From Brevirhabdus sp. (lineage in GTDB: Bacteria; Pseudomonadota; Alphaproteobacteria; Rhodobacterales; Rhodobacteraceae), in NCBI GenBank assembly GCA_024637315.1, contig JAGXFH010000050.1, forward strand, positions 62,001-126,000: a stretch of DNA of 64,000 bases, read 5' to 3'. The notes under the pieces were generated by a model that searched no databases, was not told the origin of the DNA, and saw only the letters and a list, made by a program, of their open reading frames with translations. Below are positions 54,059-62,224 of the stretch, one piece after another. Position numbers and translations under genes: made by a program. Positions within the stretch are counted from its first letter, which is position 1. The number at the start of each line of letters is the position of its first letter.

Positions 54059-55374
54059 ACCATGTTTTTCCCCGCCACAGCCGCAAGCAGAACCCGGTCG
54101 CGACAGGGGGCGAGGGTTGTTATCTGATCGACTCGAACGGCAAACGCTACCTTGACGGGTCAGGCGGCGCCGCGGTGTCCTGCCTTGGCCATGGCGACCC
54201 CGAGATTATCGCCGCGATCAAGGCGCAACTCGACAAGATCGCCTTCGCCCATACCGGTTTCTTCACTTCCGAACCCGCCGAAGCGCTTGCCGATCTTCTG
54301 ATCGAACACGCGCCGCCGGGAATCGAGCGGGTCTATTTCGTCTCTGGCGGATCCGAGGCGACCGAGGCCGCGATCAAGCTCGCGCGGCAGTATTTCGTCG
54401 AGAAGGGCGAACCCGAGCGCGGCCGCCTGATCGCGCGAAAGCAAAGCTATCACGGTAACACCATCGGCGCCTTGTCGGCCGGCGGCAACGAATGGCGCCG
54501 CGCGCAGTTCGCACCGCTGCTGCTCGATGTCAGCCATATCGACCCCTGCTACGACTACCGTCTGCGCCGCGAAGGCGAGAGCCCTGAAGATTATGGCCTG
54601 CGCGCCGCCAATGCTCTGGAAGAGGAACTGCTGCGCGTCGGCCCCGAAACCGTCATGGCGTTCATGGCCGAACCGGTTGTCGGCGCCACCGCCGGTGCCC
54701 TGCCGCCCGCGCCGGGCTATTTCCGCCGCATCCGCGAGATCTGCGACAAATACGGGGTGCTCTTGATCCTCGATGAGGTGATGTGCGGCATGGGTCGCAC
54801 CGGCACACTGTTCGCCTGCGAGCAGGACGGCATCGCCCCGGATATCGCCTGCATCGCCAAGGGTCTCGGGGCGGGATATCAGCCAATCGGCGCGATGTTG
54901 TGCACCGCAGAGATTTACGACACGATCCGCGACGGCACCGGGTTCTTCCAGCATGGCCACACCTATATCGGCCACCCCACCGCCACCGCAGCGGGTCTTG
55001 CCGTGGTCAGCGCGATCCTGAACCGCAACCTGCTGGACCGAGTCAAGACCCAGGGCGACAAACTCGCCGATGCTCTGCAGGACCGTTTCGGCCAGCACCC
55101 GAATGTCGGCGACATCCGCGGCCGCGGCCTGTTCCGTGGCATCGAGATCGTCGAGGACCGTGACACCAAGGCCGCCTTCGACCCCACGAGCGGCATCGCC
55201 GCCAAACTGAAGTCCGCGGCCTTCGACGAGGGGCTGATCTGCTACCCGATGTCGGGCACGATCGACGGCCAGACAGGCGACCACATCCTTTTGGCGCCGC
55301 CGTTCATCATCGAGGATGCGCAGATCACCGAACTGACCGACAAGATCGACGCGGCGATCAAAAGGGTGCTCTAG
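54055..55374 (+). CDS. Class III aminotransferase (omega-amino donor type)
   Basis: 439 residues. Fold type I: YLDGSGGAAVSCLGHGDPEI, FVSGGSEATEAAIKLARQYF, LILDEVMCGMGRTGTLFACEQ (PLP-binding Asp) and the Schiff-base Lys in DIACIAKGLGAGYQP. It fits enzymes moving the distal amino group of diamines, GABA or beta-alanine, or unusual alpha-amino acids. Start overlaps the C45 gene stop. As the partner of a decarboxylase-like enzyme it could take a resulting amine to an aldehyde; inference only. Confidence 0.9.
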   Translation: MNHVFPRHSRKQNPVATGGEGCYLIDSNGKRYLDGSGGAAVSCLGHGDPEIIAAIKAQLDKIAFAHTGFFTSEPAEALADLLIEHAPPGIERVYFVSGGSEATEAAIKLARQYFVEKGEPERGRLIARKQSYHGNTIGALSAGGNEWRRAQFAPLLLDVSHIDPCYDYRLRREGESPEDYGLRAANALEEELLRVGPETVMAFMAEPVVGATAGALPPAPGYFRRIREICDKYGVLLILDEVMCGMGRTGTLFACEQDGIAPDIACIAKGLGAGYQPIGAMLCTAEIYDTIRDGTGFFQHGHTYIGHPTATAAGLAVVSAILNRNLLDRVKTQGDKLADALQDRFGQHPNVGDIRGRGLFRGIEIVEDRDTKAAFDPTSGIAAKLKSAAFDEGLICYPMSGTIDGQTGDHILLAPPFIIEDAQITELTDKIDAAIKRVL

Positions 55375-55481
55375 ACAGCGCCCACCGGTGTCGCCGCCGC
55401 GCCTCATTCTGCTGCAATCGCTGCGCGCTCCATTGACCTGTCAGGCTCCGATATGCTCACCAAGGCGCAAAGGAGCCTCCG

Positions 55482-55919
55482 ATGCCCAAACCGATCCATA
55501 TCCTGAACGGCCCCAACCTGAACCTGCTGGGTCAGCGCCAGCCAGAGGTCTATGGCTCGGAGACGCTGGTAGATGTCGAGAAATGGTGCGCCACGATGGC
55601 AAAGGAACTCGGCTTGGCCTGCTCCTGCCTGCAATCAAACCATGAAGGTCAGCTTGTCGACTGGATTCAGGAGGCCAGACAATCCGCCTCTGGCATCATC
55701 ATCAATCCCGGCGCCTACAGCCACACCTCCGTCGCGATTCTCGACGCGCTGAACGCCTTCGACGGCCCGGTGCTCGAGGTGCATATCTCGAACATCCACA
55801 AGCGCGAGGCGTTCCGGCATCACTCCTATGTCTCGCATCGCGCCGATGGCGTCATCGCCGGCTTCGGCACCGAGGGCTACGCACTGGCCCTGCGCCGGAT
55901 GGCCAGCCTGCTGGGCTGA
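55482..55919 (+). CDS. aroQ: Type II 3-dehydroquinate dehydratase
   Basis: 145 residues. [23 protein letters not shown] at the N-terminus with the Tyr/Arg lid, [33 protein letters not shown] and [20 protein letters not shown] with the catalytic His: a complete AroQ. Dehydrates 3-dehydroquinate. There are no other shikimate genes here; it lies at the end of the amine/amide run, 107 bases after the aminotransferase, which is unusual. It may be a second, catabolic copy acting on quinate-derived dehydroquinate. Confidence 0.93.
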   Translation: MPKPIHILNGPNLNLLGQRQPEVYGSETLVDVEKWCATMAKELGLACSCLQSNHEGQLVDWIQEARQSASGIIINPGAYSHTSVAILDALNAFDGPVLEVHISNIHKREAFRHHSYVSHRADGVIAGFGTEGYALALRRMASLLG

Positions 55920-56019
55920 AGCGTTTCGACAAATACTTGAGGCAGAGGGTATCGGAATTCGCGTTCGGGCGCAGCAAGAGGCAGCGCAATTCCGATTCAC
56001 TCTTTTCCCGAAACGCTTC
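55918..56019. repeat. Long imperfect inverted repeat after aroQ
   Basis: GAAGCGTTTCG (55918-55928, including the last two bases of the aroQ stop) pairs with CGAAACGCTTC (56009-56019). Inside it ATCGGAATT (55951-55959) pairs with AATTCCGAT (55988-55996), with GCG/CGC continuing. The whole can fold into one ~100-nt branched hairpin between convergent aroQ and the RpiR gene. Confidence 0.7.
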
Positions 56020-56052
56020 GGGCCATACGAGGGCTGCGGCGATCAGTGCGGT

Positions 56053-56931
56053 TCAGGTGAATTTCCGGAAGCTTCTTGTCTGGTTGAACATCTCTTCCAG
56101 CTCTTCCATCCGAGGCCGTGTCTCATCCCAGTTAAGCTCTTGCACGGCCGAGATCATCGTTTCCAGCAGCAGCACTGTCGCCACCGAGGAATCCCAGGCC
56201 GACGGCACGACGATCCGGCTGTTGAAGCAATGTCGGGCGAACCGCGCCACCGGCGAGCGCCACTGGTCGGTGAACAGCACGATCGCGGCGCCTCTGGATT
56301 GCGCCAGTTCCGCCAGCTTCAGCGTGCTGTTCTCATAGCGCCGCATGTCGAAGACGATCAGAACGTCCCCGTCCTTCATATCAAGAAGGTAGTGCGGCCA
56401 GCCGCTGGCGCCGGACTGGAAGTTCACCACTCCACCCCGGATCATCTGCATATGAACGAACAGGTAATCGGCCAGGGACCGCGTCACCCGTCCGCCGACG
56501 ATGTTGATGACCCGGTCCCGATCCGCCAGCAGCGCACAGGTCGCGTCGAACGTCTCGGTCTCGATATGCGCCAGGGTCTGCCGGATATTGCCAATCACCG
56601 CCTCGGTGAAGCGGTTCAGGATATGCCCTTCGGGGGCGCGGCCGGCCCAGATGTCATGCTTGGCAATCGGCCCGGTGATCTTCGCCTCCAGCTCGCGCCG
56701 CAACTCCTGCTGAAAATCCGGGAATCCCTTGTAGCCCAGCTTCTGCACCATCCGCGCCACTGTCGGCGTCGATACTTCCGCGGTCAACGCGACGGCGGTG
56801 ATGGACCTCAGACCCGAGACCGGGTAATTCTGCAGGATCGTATCGGCCAATTGCCGTTCCGCGCGGGTCAGACTGTCCAGCCGCGCATGCAGGCGGTCCG
56901 CAATCGTTTCGAATTCCTCGGCCAAGCCCAA
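56053..56931 (-). CDS. MurR/RpiR-family transcriptional regulator
   Basis: 292 residues. N-terminal HTH_6 domain (LTRAERQLADTILQNYP, AEVSTPTVARMVQKLGYKGFPDF) and a C-terminal SIS domain (RVINIVGGRVTRSLADYL to VLIVFDMRRYE), which senses a phosphosugar or other small ligand. Divergent from the amidohydrolase-TRAP-GS operon, which it probably controls. A TTACGTAA palindrome (56980-56987) and a TTGACA lie in the shared region. Confidence 0.92.
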   Translation of the reverse strand: MGLAEEFETIADRLHARLDSLTRAERQLADTILQNYPVSGLRSITAVALTAEVSTPTVARMVQKLGYKGFPDFQQELRRELEAKITGPIAKHDIWAGRAPEGHILNRFTEAVIGNIRQTLAHIETETFDATCALLADRDRVINIVGGRVTRSLADYLFVHMQMIRGGVVNFQSGASGWPHYLLDMKDGDVLIVFDMRRYENSTLKLAELAQSRGAAIVLFTDQWRSPVARFARHCFNSRIVVPSAWDSSVATVLLLETMISAVQELNWDETRPRMEELEEMFNQTRSFRKFT

Positions 56932-57049
56932 CCCTTTCCGCGGCGCCCAACCGCAAACCGCTGGCGACAGGTCAAATCCTTACGTAATTTTCTTGACAGC
57001 TCAAGCGCGGATGAAGAAATCTGTTCAACAGGTGGGGGAGAGATTGCGG

Positions 57050-57838
57050 TTGCCGACCAGCACGGACATTGCCAGAGACGCCGATGCAGCGCCCTGCATC
57101 CTGACGAATGCCGCCGGCAGTTCGCCGGTTCTACTGGTCTGCGAACATGCCTCGAACCGCATCCCCGCCGAATTCGGCGACCTGGGGCTCAGCGAGGACG
57201 CCCTTACCAGCCATATCGCCTGGGATCCGGGCGCATTGGCCGTCGCGGAGAATCTCAGCGCGATCCTTGATGCCAGACTGATTCACAGCACGATCTCGCG
57301 GCTGGTATATGACTGTAACCGCCCGCCCGAGGCCGAAGACAGCATCCCGGCGCGCAGCGAACGCTTCGACATCCCCGGCAACCAGCACCTTGATCCCCGC
57401 GCCCTCGACCGGCGGGCAGAGGCCGCCTATCGCCCGTTCCAACACCTGATGACCCGCACGCTGAACGAGATGCAGACTGCGGTGCTTGTCACGGTCCACA
57501 GCTTCACGCCGGTCTATTTCGGCAAACCCCGCGCCACCGAGATCGGCATCCTGCACGATACCGACAGCCGACTGGCCGATGAAATGCTCACCCTCGCTGG
57601 CGATCATCTGCCCGGACTCGTGCAGCGCAACCAACCCTACGGGCCGGCGGACGGCGTGACCCATACCTTGCGGGAACACGCGTTGATCCAGGGGCACCTG
57701 AACGTGATGCTGGAACTCCGCAATGACCTGATCGCCACCACCGAACAGCAGCAAGCCATGGCGCTGGCGCTGGCAAGAACGATCGCCGCGGCCCTCGCCA
57801 ATCTCGGCGTTGCCCACGATCTGAGGGTGAAGGCGTGA
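57050..57838 (+). CDS. N-formylglutamate amidohydrolase family enzyme
   Basis: 262 residues from a TTG at 57050, chosen because GGGGGAG lies 9 bases upstream; other in-frame starts (57044, 57011, 56993) exist, but the TTGACA at 56993-56998 there looks more like a -35 box. SSPVLLVCEHASNRIPAEFG and SHIAWDPGALAVA carry zinc ligands; LVYDCNRPPEA and VTVHSFTPV follow. The family cleaves N-formyl- or related N-acyl amides of glutamate. In this operon it may remove a gamma-glutamyl or similar group; substrate inferred from context. Confidence 0.83.
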   Translation: MPTSTDIARDADAAPCILTNAAGSSPVLLVCEHASNRIPAEFGDLGLSEDALTSHIAWDPGALAVAENLSAILDARLIHSTISRLVYDCNRPPEAEDSIPARSERFDIPGNQHLDPRALDRRAEAAYRPFQHLMTRTLNEMQTAVLVTVHSFTPVYFGKPRATEIGILHDTDSRLADEMLTLAGDHLPGLVQRNQPYGPADGVTHTLREHALIQGHLNVMLELRNDLIATTEQQQAMALALARTIAAALANLGVAHDLRVKA

Positions 57839-58347
57839 TGGGCTTCCTGCGCAGCTATGTCCGCGTCGTCGATGCGATCAACTACCGGGTCGGGCGGGTG
57901 GTGATGTACGGCATCTTCGTGATGATGGCGATCCTGTTGTGGTCATCGATCTCGAAGACCCTGCCAAACATGCTGCCCTCGCTCTGGACCCTTGAAATGG
58001 CGCAATTCGCCATGGTCGCCTATTACATCCTCGGCGGTCCCTACTCGATCCAGCTTGGCTCGAACGTTCGCATGGACCTGTTCTATGGCGCCTGGAGCGA
58101 CAAGCGAAAGGCATGGTTCGACGGATTTACCGTGCTGCTTCTCTGTTTCTATCTCGGCGTCCTGCTTTACGGCGCCATCGACAGCACCAGCTACGCGATC
58201 AGGTACGGCGAACGGAACCCGACCGCCTGGCGGCCGGTTCTGTGGCCGATCAAATCGATCATCTGCGTCGGGCTGTTCCTGATGCTGCTTCAGGCCGTTT
58301 CCGAACTCTTCAAGGACATCGCCAAGATCAAGGGTAAGCCGATCTGA
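57838..58347 (+). CDS. dctQ: TRAP transporter small permease (DctQ)
   Basis: 169 residues with four membrane segments, for example MYGIFVMMAILLWSSI, FAMVAYYILGGPYS and FTVLLLCFYLGVLLYGAI. LGGPYSIQLGSNVRMDLFYG is the conserved DctQ segment (usually R-x-D at the end). Starts at an ATG inside the amidohydrolase stop (TGATG), and ends in the same way on dctM. Second TRAP system of the window, with separate Q, M and P genes. Confidence 0.9.
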   Translation: MGFLRSYVRVVDAINYRVGRVVMYGIFVMMAILLWSSISKTLPNMLPSLWTLEMAQFAMVAYYILGGPYSIQLGSNVRMDLFYGAWSDKRKAWFDGFTVLLLCFYLGVLLYGAIDSTSYAIRYGERNPTAWRPVLWPIKSIICVGLFLMLLQAVSELFKDIAKIKGKPI

Positions 58348-59669
58348 TGTCGCACGAAATGATCGCACTCCTGATGTTCTCGTCGATGATGCTTATGCTG
58401 ATGACCGGCCAGCGCGTCTTTGGCGCCATCGGCGGCGTGGCGGTGATCGCCTCGCTTGCGCTCTGGGGCACCGGCGGCTCGCTGATCCCGTTCTCGGCGG
58501 CGATGAAGCTGATGAAATGGTATCCGCTGCTGACCTTGCCGATGTTCATCTTCATGGGCTATGTGCTGTCGGAATCGAAGATCGCCGACGACCTCTACAA
58601 GATGTTCCATGTCTGGATGGGGCCGGTGCATGGCGGCCTTGCCATCGGCACGATCGGACTGATGGTGCTGATCTCGGCGATGAACGGGCTTTCGGTCGCC
58701 GGCATGGCCATCGGCGCCACGATCGCGCTGCCGGAACTCTTGAAACGCAACTACGACAAGAAGATGGTGACCGGCGTGATCCAGGCCGGATCATCGCTTG
58801 GCATCCTCGTGCCGCCCTCGGTCGTGCTGGTCCTCTACGCGATGATTGCCCGCCAGCCGGTCGGCCAGCTTTGGCTGGCTGGGGTCTTTCCGGGCCTGAT
58901 GATGGCCGGGCTCTTCATCCTTTACATCTACATTCGCTGCCGCATCCAGCCGCACCTGGGCCCGGTCCTGCCACCCGAGGAACGCAACGTCCCGATGGCC
59001 GAGAAACTGCGCCTGCTGCGCGCGGGACTGCTGCCGATCATCATTTTCGCCGCGATGATGGTGCCGTTCATCAAGGGCTGGACCAGCCTGGTGGAAAGCT
59101 CTGCCATCGGCGCGATCACCGCCTTTCTGGCGGCCGTCATCAAGGGCCGGATGACCAGAGAGGTGTTCGAGGTCTCGGTCCGCCAGACCCTCGCCATCAC
59201 CTGCATGTTCATGTGGATCATTCTGGCCGCCCTCGGCTTTGGCGCGGTCTTCGACGGGCTTGGCGCGGTCCGGGCGATCGACAACCTCTTTACCGAACAG
59301 ATGCACCTCGATCCCTGGACGATCCTGATCCTGATGCAGATCTCGTTCCTCTTGATGGGCACGTTTCTTGACGACACCGCCATGCTGGTCATCGTCGCCC
59401 CGCTCTACGTGCCGCTGGTGGACGCGCTTGGCTTCGACCTGATCTGGTACGGCGTGCTTTACACGATCACCACCCAGATCGCCTACATGACCCCGCCATT
59501 CGGCTACAACCTGTTCCTGATGCGCGCCATGGCGCCGCCGGAAATCAGCCTGCGCGACCTCTACGCCTCGATCATCCCGTTCGTGCTGGTGATGATTCTG
59601 GCCCTCAGCCTGATCATGATCTTCCCGCAGATCGCGATGTGGCTGCCCAACTACGTCTACGGAAAGTAA
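58347..59669 (+). CDS. dctM: TRAP transporter large permease (DctM)
   Basis: 440 residues with about twelve membrane segments. MTGQRVFGAIGG, PLLTLPMFIFMGYVLSESKI and VIQAGSSLGILVPPSVVLVLYA are typical for DctM, as is MGTFLDDTAMLVIVAPLYVPL. It is the ion-driven translocator of the TRAP system. Coupled to dctQ by TGATG; 70 bases before dctP. Confidence 0.94.
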   Translation: MSHEMIALLMFSSMMLMLMTGQRVFGAIGGVAVIASLALWGTGGSLIPFSAAMKLMKWYPLLTLPMFIFMGYVLSESKIADDLYKMFHVWMGPVHGGLAIGTIGLMVLISAMNGLSVAGMAIGATIALPELLKRNYDKKMVTGVIQAGSSLGILVPPSVVLVLYAMIARQPVGQLWLAGVFPGLMMAGLFILYIYIRCRIQPHLGPVLPPEERNVPMAEKLRLLRAGLLPIIIFAAMMVPFIKGWTSLVESSAIGAITAFLAAVIKGRMTREVFEVSVRQTLAITCMFMWIILAALGFGAVFDGLGAVRAIDNLFTEQMHLDPWTILILMQISFLLMGTFLDDTAMLVIVAPLYVPLVDALGFDLIWYGVLYTITTQIAYMTPPFGYNLFLMRAMAPPEISLRDLYASIIPFVLVMILALSLIMIFPQIAMWLPNYVYGK

Positions 59670-59739
59670 CCAGAACTCCAATGCAAAAGGAGCATTCGCA
59701 AGACCCTACGAGCGCCAAGAAACCAACAAGGAGAGAACC

Positions 59740-60768
59740 ATGACAACCAGACGCAAGTTCATCGCCGGTGCCGCAGCCGCCCCGGCAGCCCTCGCCGCGC
59801 CCGCGCTGGCGCAATCCACCATCACCTGGCGGATGCAGACCTATGCCGGCCCGGCTCTGGCCGAGCACGTCGTCAAGCCGGCCGTCGACATGTTCAACAA
59901 GATCGCCGGCGACCGGATGCAGATCGAGCTCTTCTTCGCCGACCAGTTGGTCCCCACGGGAGAGCTGTTTCGCGCCATGCAGTCGGGCACCATCGACGCC
60001 GTGCAATCGGATGACGACTCGATGGCCTCGCCGACCGAGGTGACTGTCTTCGGCGGCTACTTCCCCTTCGCCTCGCGCTACTCGCTCGACGTCCCGGTGC
60101 TGTTCAATCAGTACGGCCTGAACGAGATCTGGGACGCCGAATATTCGGCCGTCGGGGTCAAGCACATCTCGGCCGGGGCATGGGATCCCTGCCACTTCGC
60201 CACCAAGGACCCGATCAACTCGCTGGCCGATCTTCAGGGCAAGCGGGTCTTCACCTTCCCGACCGCAGGCCGCTTCCTGACCCAGTTCGGCGTTGTCCCG
60301 GTGACCCTGCCCTGGGAAGATATCGAGGTCGCCGTCCAGACCGGAGAGCTTGACGGGATCGCATGGTCGGGCATCACCGAGGATTATACCGTCGGTTTGG
60401 CAGATGTGACCAACTACTTCCTGACCAACAACATATCGGGCGCATGGGCCGGATCGTTCTTTGCCAACATGGACCGCTGGAACGAGCTGCCCGAGGATCT
60501 GCAAACCCTCGTCCGGGTCTGCTGCGACCAGTCGCATTACTACCGCCAGTGGTGGTATTGGGGCGGAGAGGCATCGCTGCGTGTCAATGGCGACAAGCTG
60601 CAACTGACCACGATCCCCGACGAGGAATGGGAAACGGTCGAACAGGCCGCCGTCAAGTTCTGGGATGAAATCGCGGCGGAATCCGAGACCAAGGCGAAAG
60701 TCGTCGAGATCTTCAAGCAGTACAATGCCGATATGGTGAAGGCTGGAAGGCCCTATCGCTACGGATAA
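59740..60768 (+). CDS. dctP: TRAP transporter substrate-binding protein (DctP) with Tat signal
   Basis: 342 residues. Twin-arginine signal (TTRRKFIAGAAAAPAALA, cut before QSTITW), then a DctP fold: MQIELFFADQLVPTGELFRAMQSG, GKRVFTFPTAGRFLTQFGVVP, and GELDGIAWSGITEDYTVGLADV. Tat export implies folding before export. Related to the binding proteins for mannitol/chloroaromatics and lactate-like acids; substrate here probably a nitrogenous compound from context. RBS AAGGAGAG before the ATG. Confidence 0.93.
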   Translation: MTTRRKFIAGAAAAPAALAAPALAQSTITWRMQTYAGPALAEHVVKPAVDMFNKIAGDRMQIELFFADQLVPTGELFRAMQSGTIDAVQSDDDSMASPTEVTVFGGYFPFASRYSLDVPVLFNQYGLNEIWDAEYSAVGVKHISAGAWDPCHFATKDPINSLADLQGKRVFTFPTAGRFLTQFGVVPVTLPWEDIEVAVQTGELDGIAWSGITEDYTVGLADVTNYFLTNNISGAWAGSFFANMDRWNELPEDLQTLVRVCCDQSHYYRQWWYWGGEASLRVNGDKLQLTTIPDEEWETVEQAAVKFWDEIAAESETKAKVVEIFKQYNADMVKAGRPYRYG

Positions 60769-60807
60769 GCATTGCTCCGGCATAGCCGAGCATTGAACCA
60801 CCCACGC

Positions 60808-60834
60808 GATGCCCCGGATCCGATCCGGGGCATC
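60808..60834 (+). other. Intercistronic stem-loop between dctP and the GS-like gene
   Basis: GATGCCCCGGAT-CCG-ATCCGGGGCATC, a perfect 12-bp stem, 40 bases after the dctP stop and without a T-run. Strong enough to slow or shield transcript ends; it marks a change in operon expression. Confidence 0.7.
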
Positions 60835-60857
60835 GGCCCTGATCATAGGACCATACC

Positions 60858-62222
60858 ATGCCCGGCAACCTAACGCTTACCGACCTCAAGAAACGCGTCA
60901 AAGACGGCAGCATCGACACCGTCATCGCTTGCGCCCCCGACATGCAGGGCCGGCTGATGGGCAAGCGTTTCCACGCCCAGTATTTCGTCGATGGCGGCTA
61001 TGAAGAGACCCATTGCTGCAATTACCTGCTGGCCACCGATATCGAGATGGAGACCGTGCAGGGCTATGCCTCGACCAGTTGGGCGGCGGGCTATGGCGAC
61101 TACGTCATGAAGCCCGATCTGGCGACGCTTCGCCTGATCCCGTGGCTGGAGAAAACCGCGCTGGTGCTGTCGGACCTGCATGACCACCACACCCACGACC
61201 TTGTCGCCCACGCCCCCCGGACTATCCTGAAACGCCAGATCGAACGGCTGGAGGGACTTGGCCTGACCGCCGCCGCGGCGACCGAACTGGAATTCTTCGT
61301 GTTCCGCGAGACCTACGACGAAGCCCGAGACAAGCACTATCGCGGCCTGACCACGATCAGCCCCTATAACGAGGATTACCACATCTTCCAAACCACCAAG
61401 GAAGAGCACCTGATGCGCGCCATCCGCAACGGCCTCTACGGAGCCGGGGTGACGGTCGAGAACACCAAGGGCGAGGCTGATCCCGGCCAGGCAGAGGTCA
61501 ACATCAAGTATTCCGACGCGCTCGATACCGCCGACACCCATGTGCTGGTCAAGAACGCCGTCAAGGAAATCGCCTGGGCCACCGGCCATGCCGTCACCTT
61601 CATGGCCAAGCCGCATCACGACATGGCCGGATCGTCGAGCCACATCCACCAGTCGCTCTGGAAGGCGAAGAAGAACGCCTTCCACGATCCCAAGGGCAAA
61701 CACGGCATGTCGGCGCTGATGCAGCACTACCTGGCCGGGCTTCTCGCCCATGCCGATGAACTGACCTATTTCCTTGCGCCCTACATCAACTCCTACAAAC
61801 GCTTCTCCGCCGGCACCTTCGCGCCCACCAAGGCGATCTGGTCCGCCGACAACCGCACCGCCGGTTACCGGATCTGCGGCACCAACACCAAGGCGGTCCG
61901 CGTCGAGTGCCGGGTTGGCGGCTCCGACCTCAACCCTTACCTGGCGCTGGCCGCGCAGATCGCGGCGGGCATCGCCGGGATCGAGGGCAAGATGAAGCTG
62001 GAGCCCGAGTTTTCCGGCGACGCCTACGCCGCCGAAAAGGCCCGCGACATCCCTCGCAGCCTCAGCGCCGCCACCAAGGCTCTTGACGGATCGAAGATGC
62101 TGCGCAAAGCCTTCGGCGACGCGGTGATCGACCACTACGTCCACGCCGCCCGCTGGGAACAGGAAGACTTCGACCGCAAGGTCACCGACTACGAAATCGC
62201 CCGCGGGTTCGAGAGGTTCTGA
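60858..62222 (+). CDS. Glutamine synthetase-family ligase (gamma-glutamyl-amine type)
   Basis: 454 residues. GS fold: beta-grasp (1-100, with APDMQGRLMGKR), TELEFFVFRETYDEA (metal Glu), ENTKGEADPGQAEVNIKYSD, TFMAKPHHDMAGSSSHIHQSLW (metal and ATP sites) and NRTAGYRICGTNTKAVRVE. It lacks the adenylylation-site Tyr region of GlnA, and belongs with enzymes that attach glutamate to amines. Context (aldehyde and alcohol dehydrogenases, TRAP uptake) fits a catabolic gamma-glutamylation step. Two bases before the ALDH gene. Confidence 0.88.
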   Translation: MPGNLTLTDLKKRVKDGSIDTVIACAPDMQGRLMGKRFHAQYFVDGGYEETHCCNYLLATDIEMETVQGYASTSWAAGYGDYVMKPDLATLRLIPWLEKTALVLSDLHDHHTHDLVAHAPRTILKRQIERLEGLGLTAAAATELEFFVFRETYDEARDKHYRGLTTISPYNEDYHIFQTTKEEHLMRAIRNGLYGAGVTVENTKGEADPGQAEVNIKYSDALDTADTHVLVKNAVKEIAWATGHAVTFMAKPHHDMAGSSSHIHQSLWKAKKNAFHDPKGKHGMSALMQHYLAGLLAHADELTYFLAPYINSYKRFSAGTFAPTKAIWSADNRTAGYRICGTNTKAVRVECRVGGSDLNPYLALAAQIAAGIAGIEGKMKLEPEFSGDAYAAEKARDIPRSLSAATKALDGSKMLRKAFGDAVIDHYVHAARWEQEDFDRKVTDYEIARGFERF

Positions 62223-62224
62223 CA

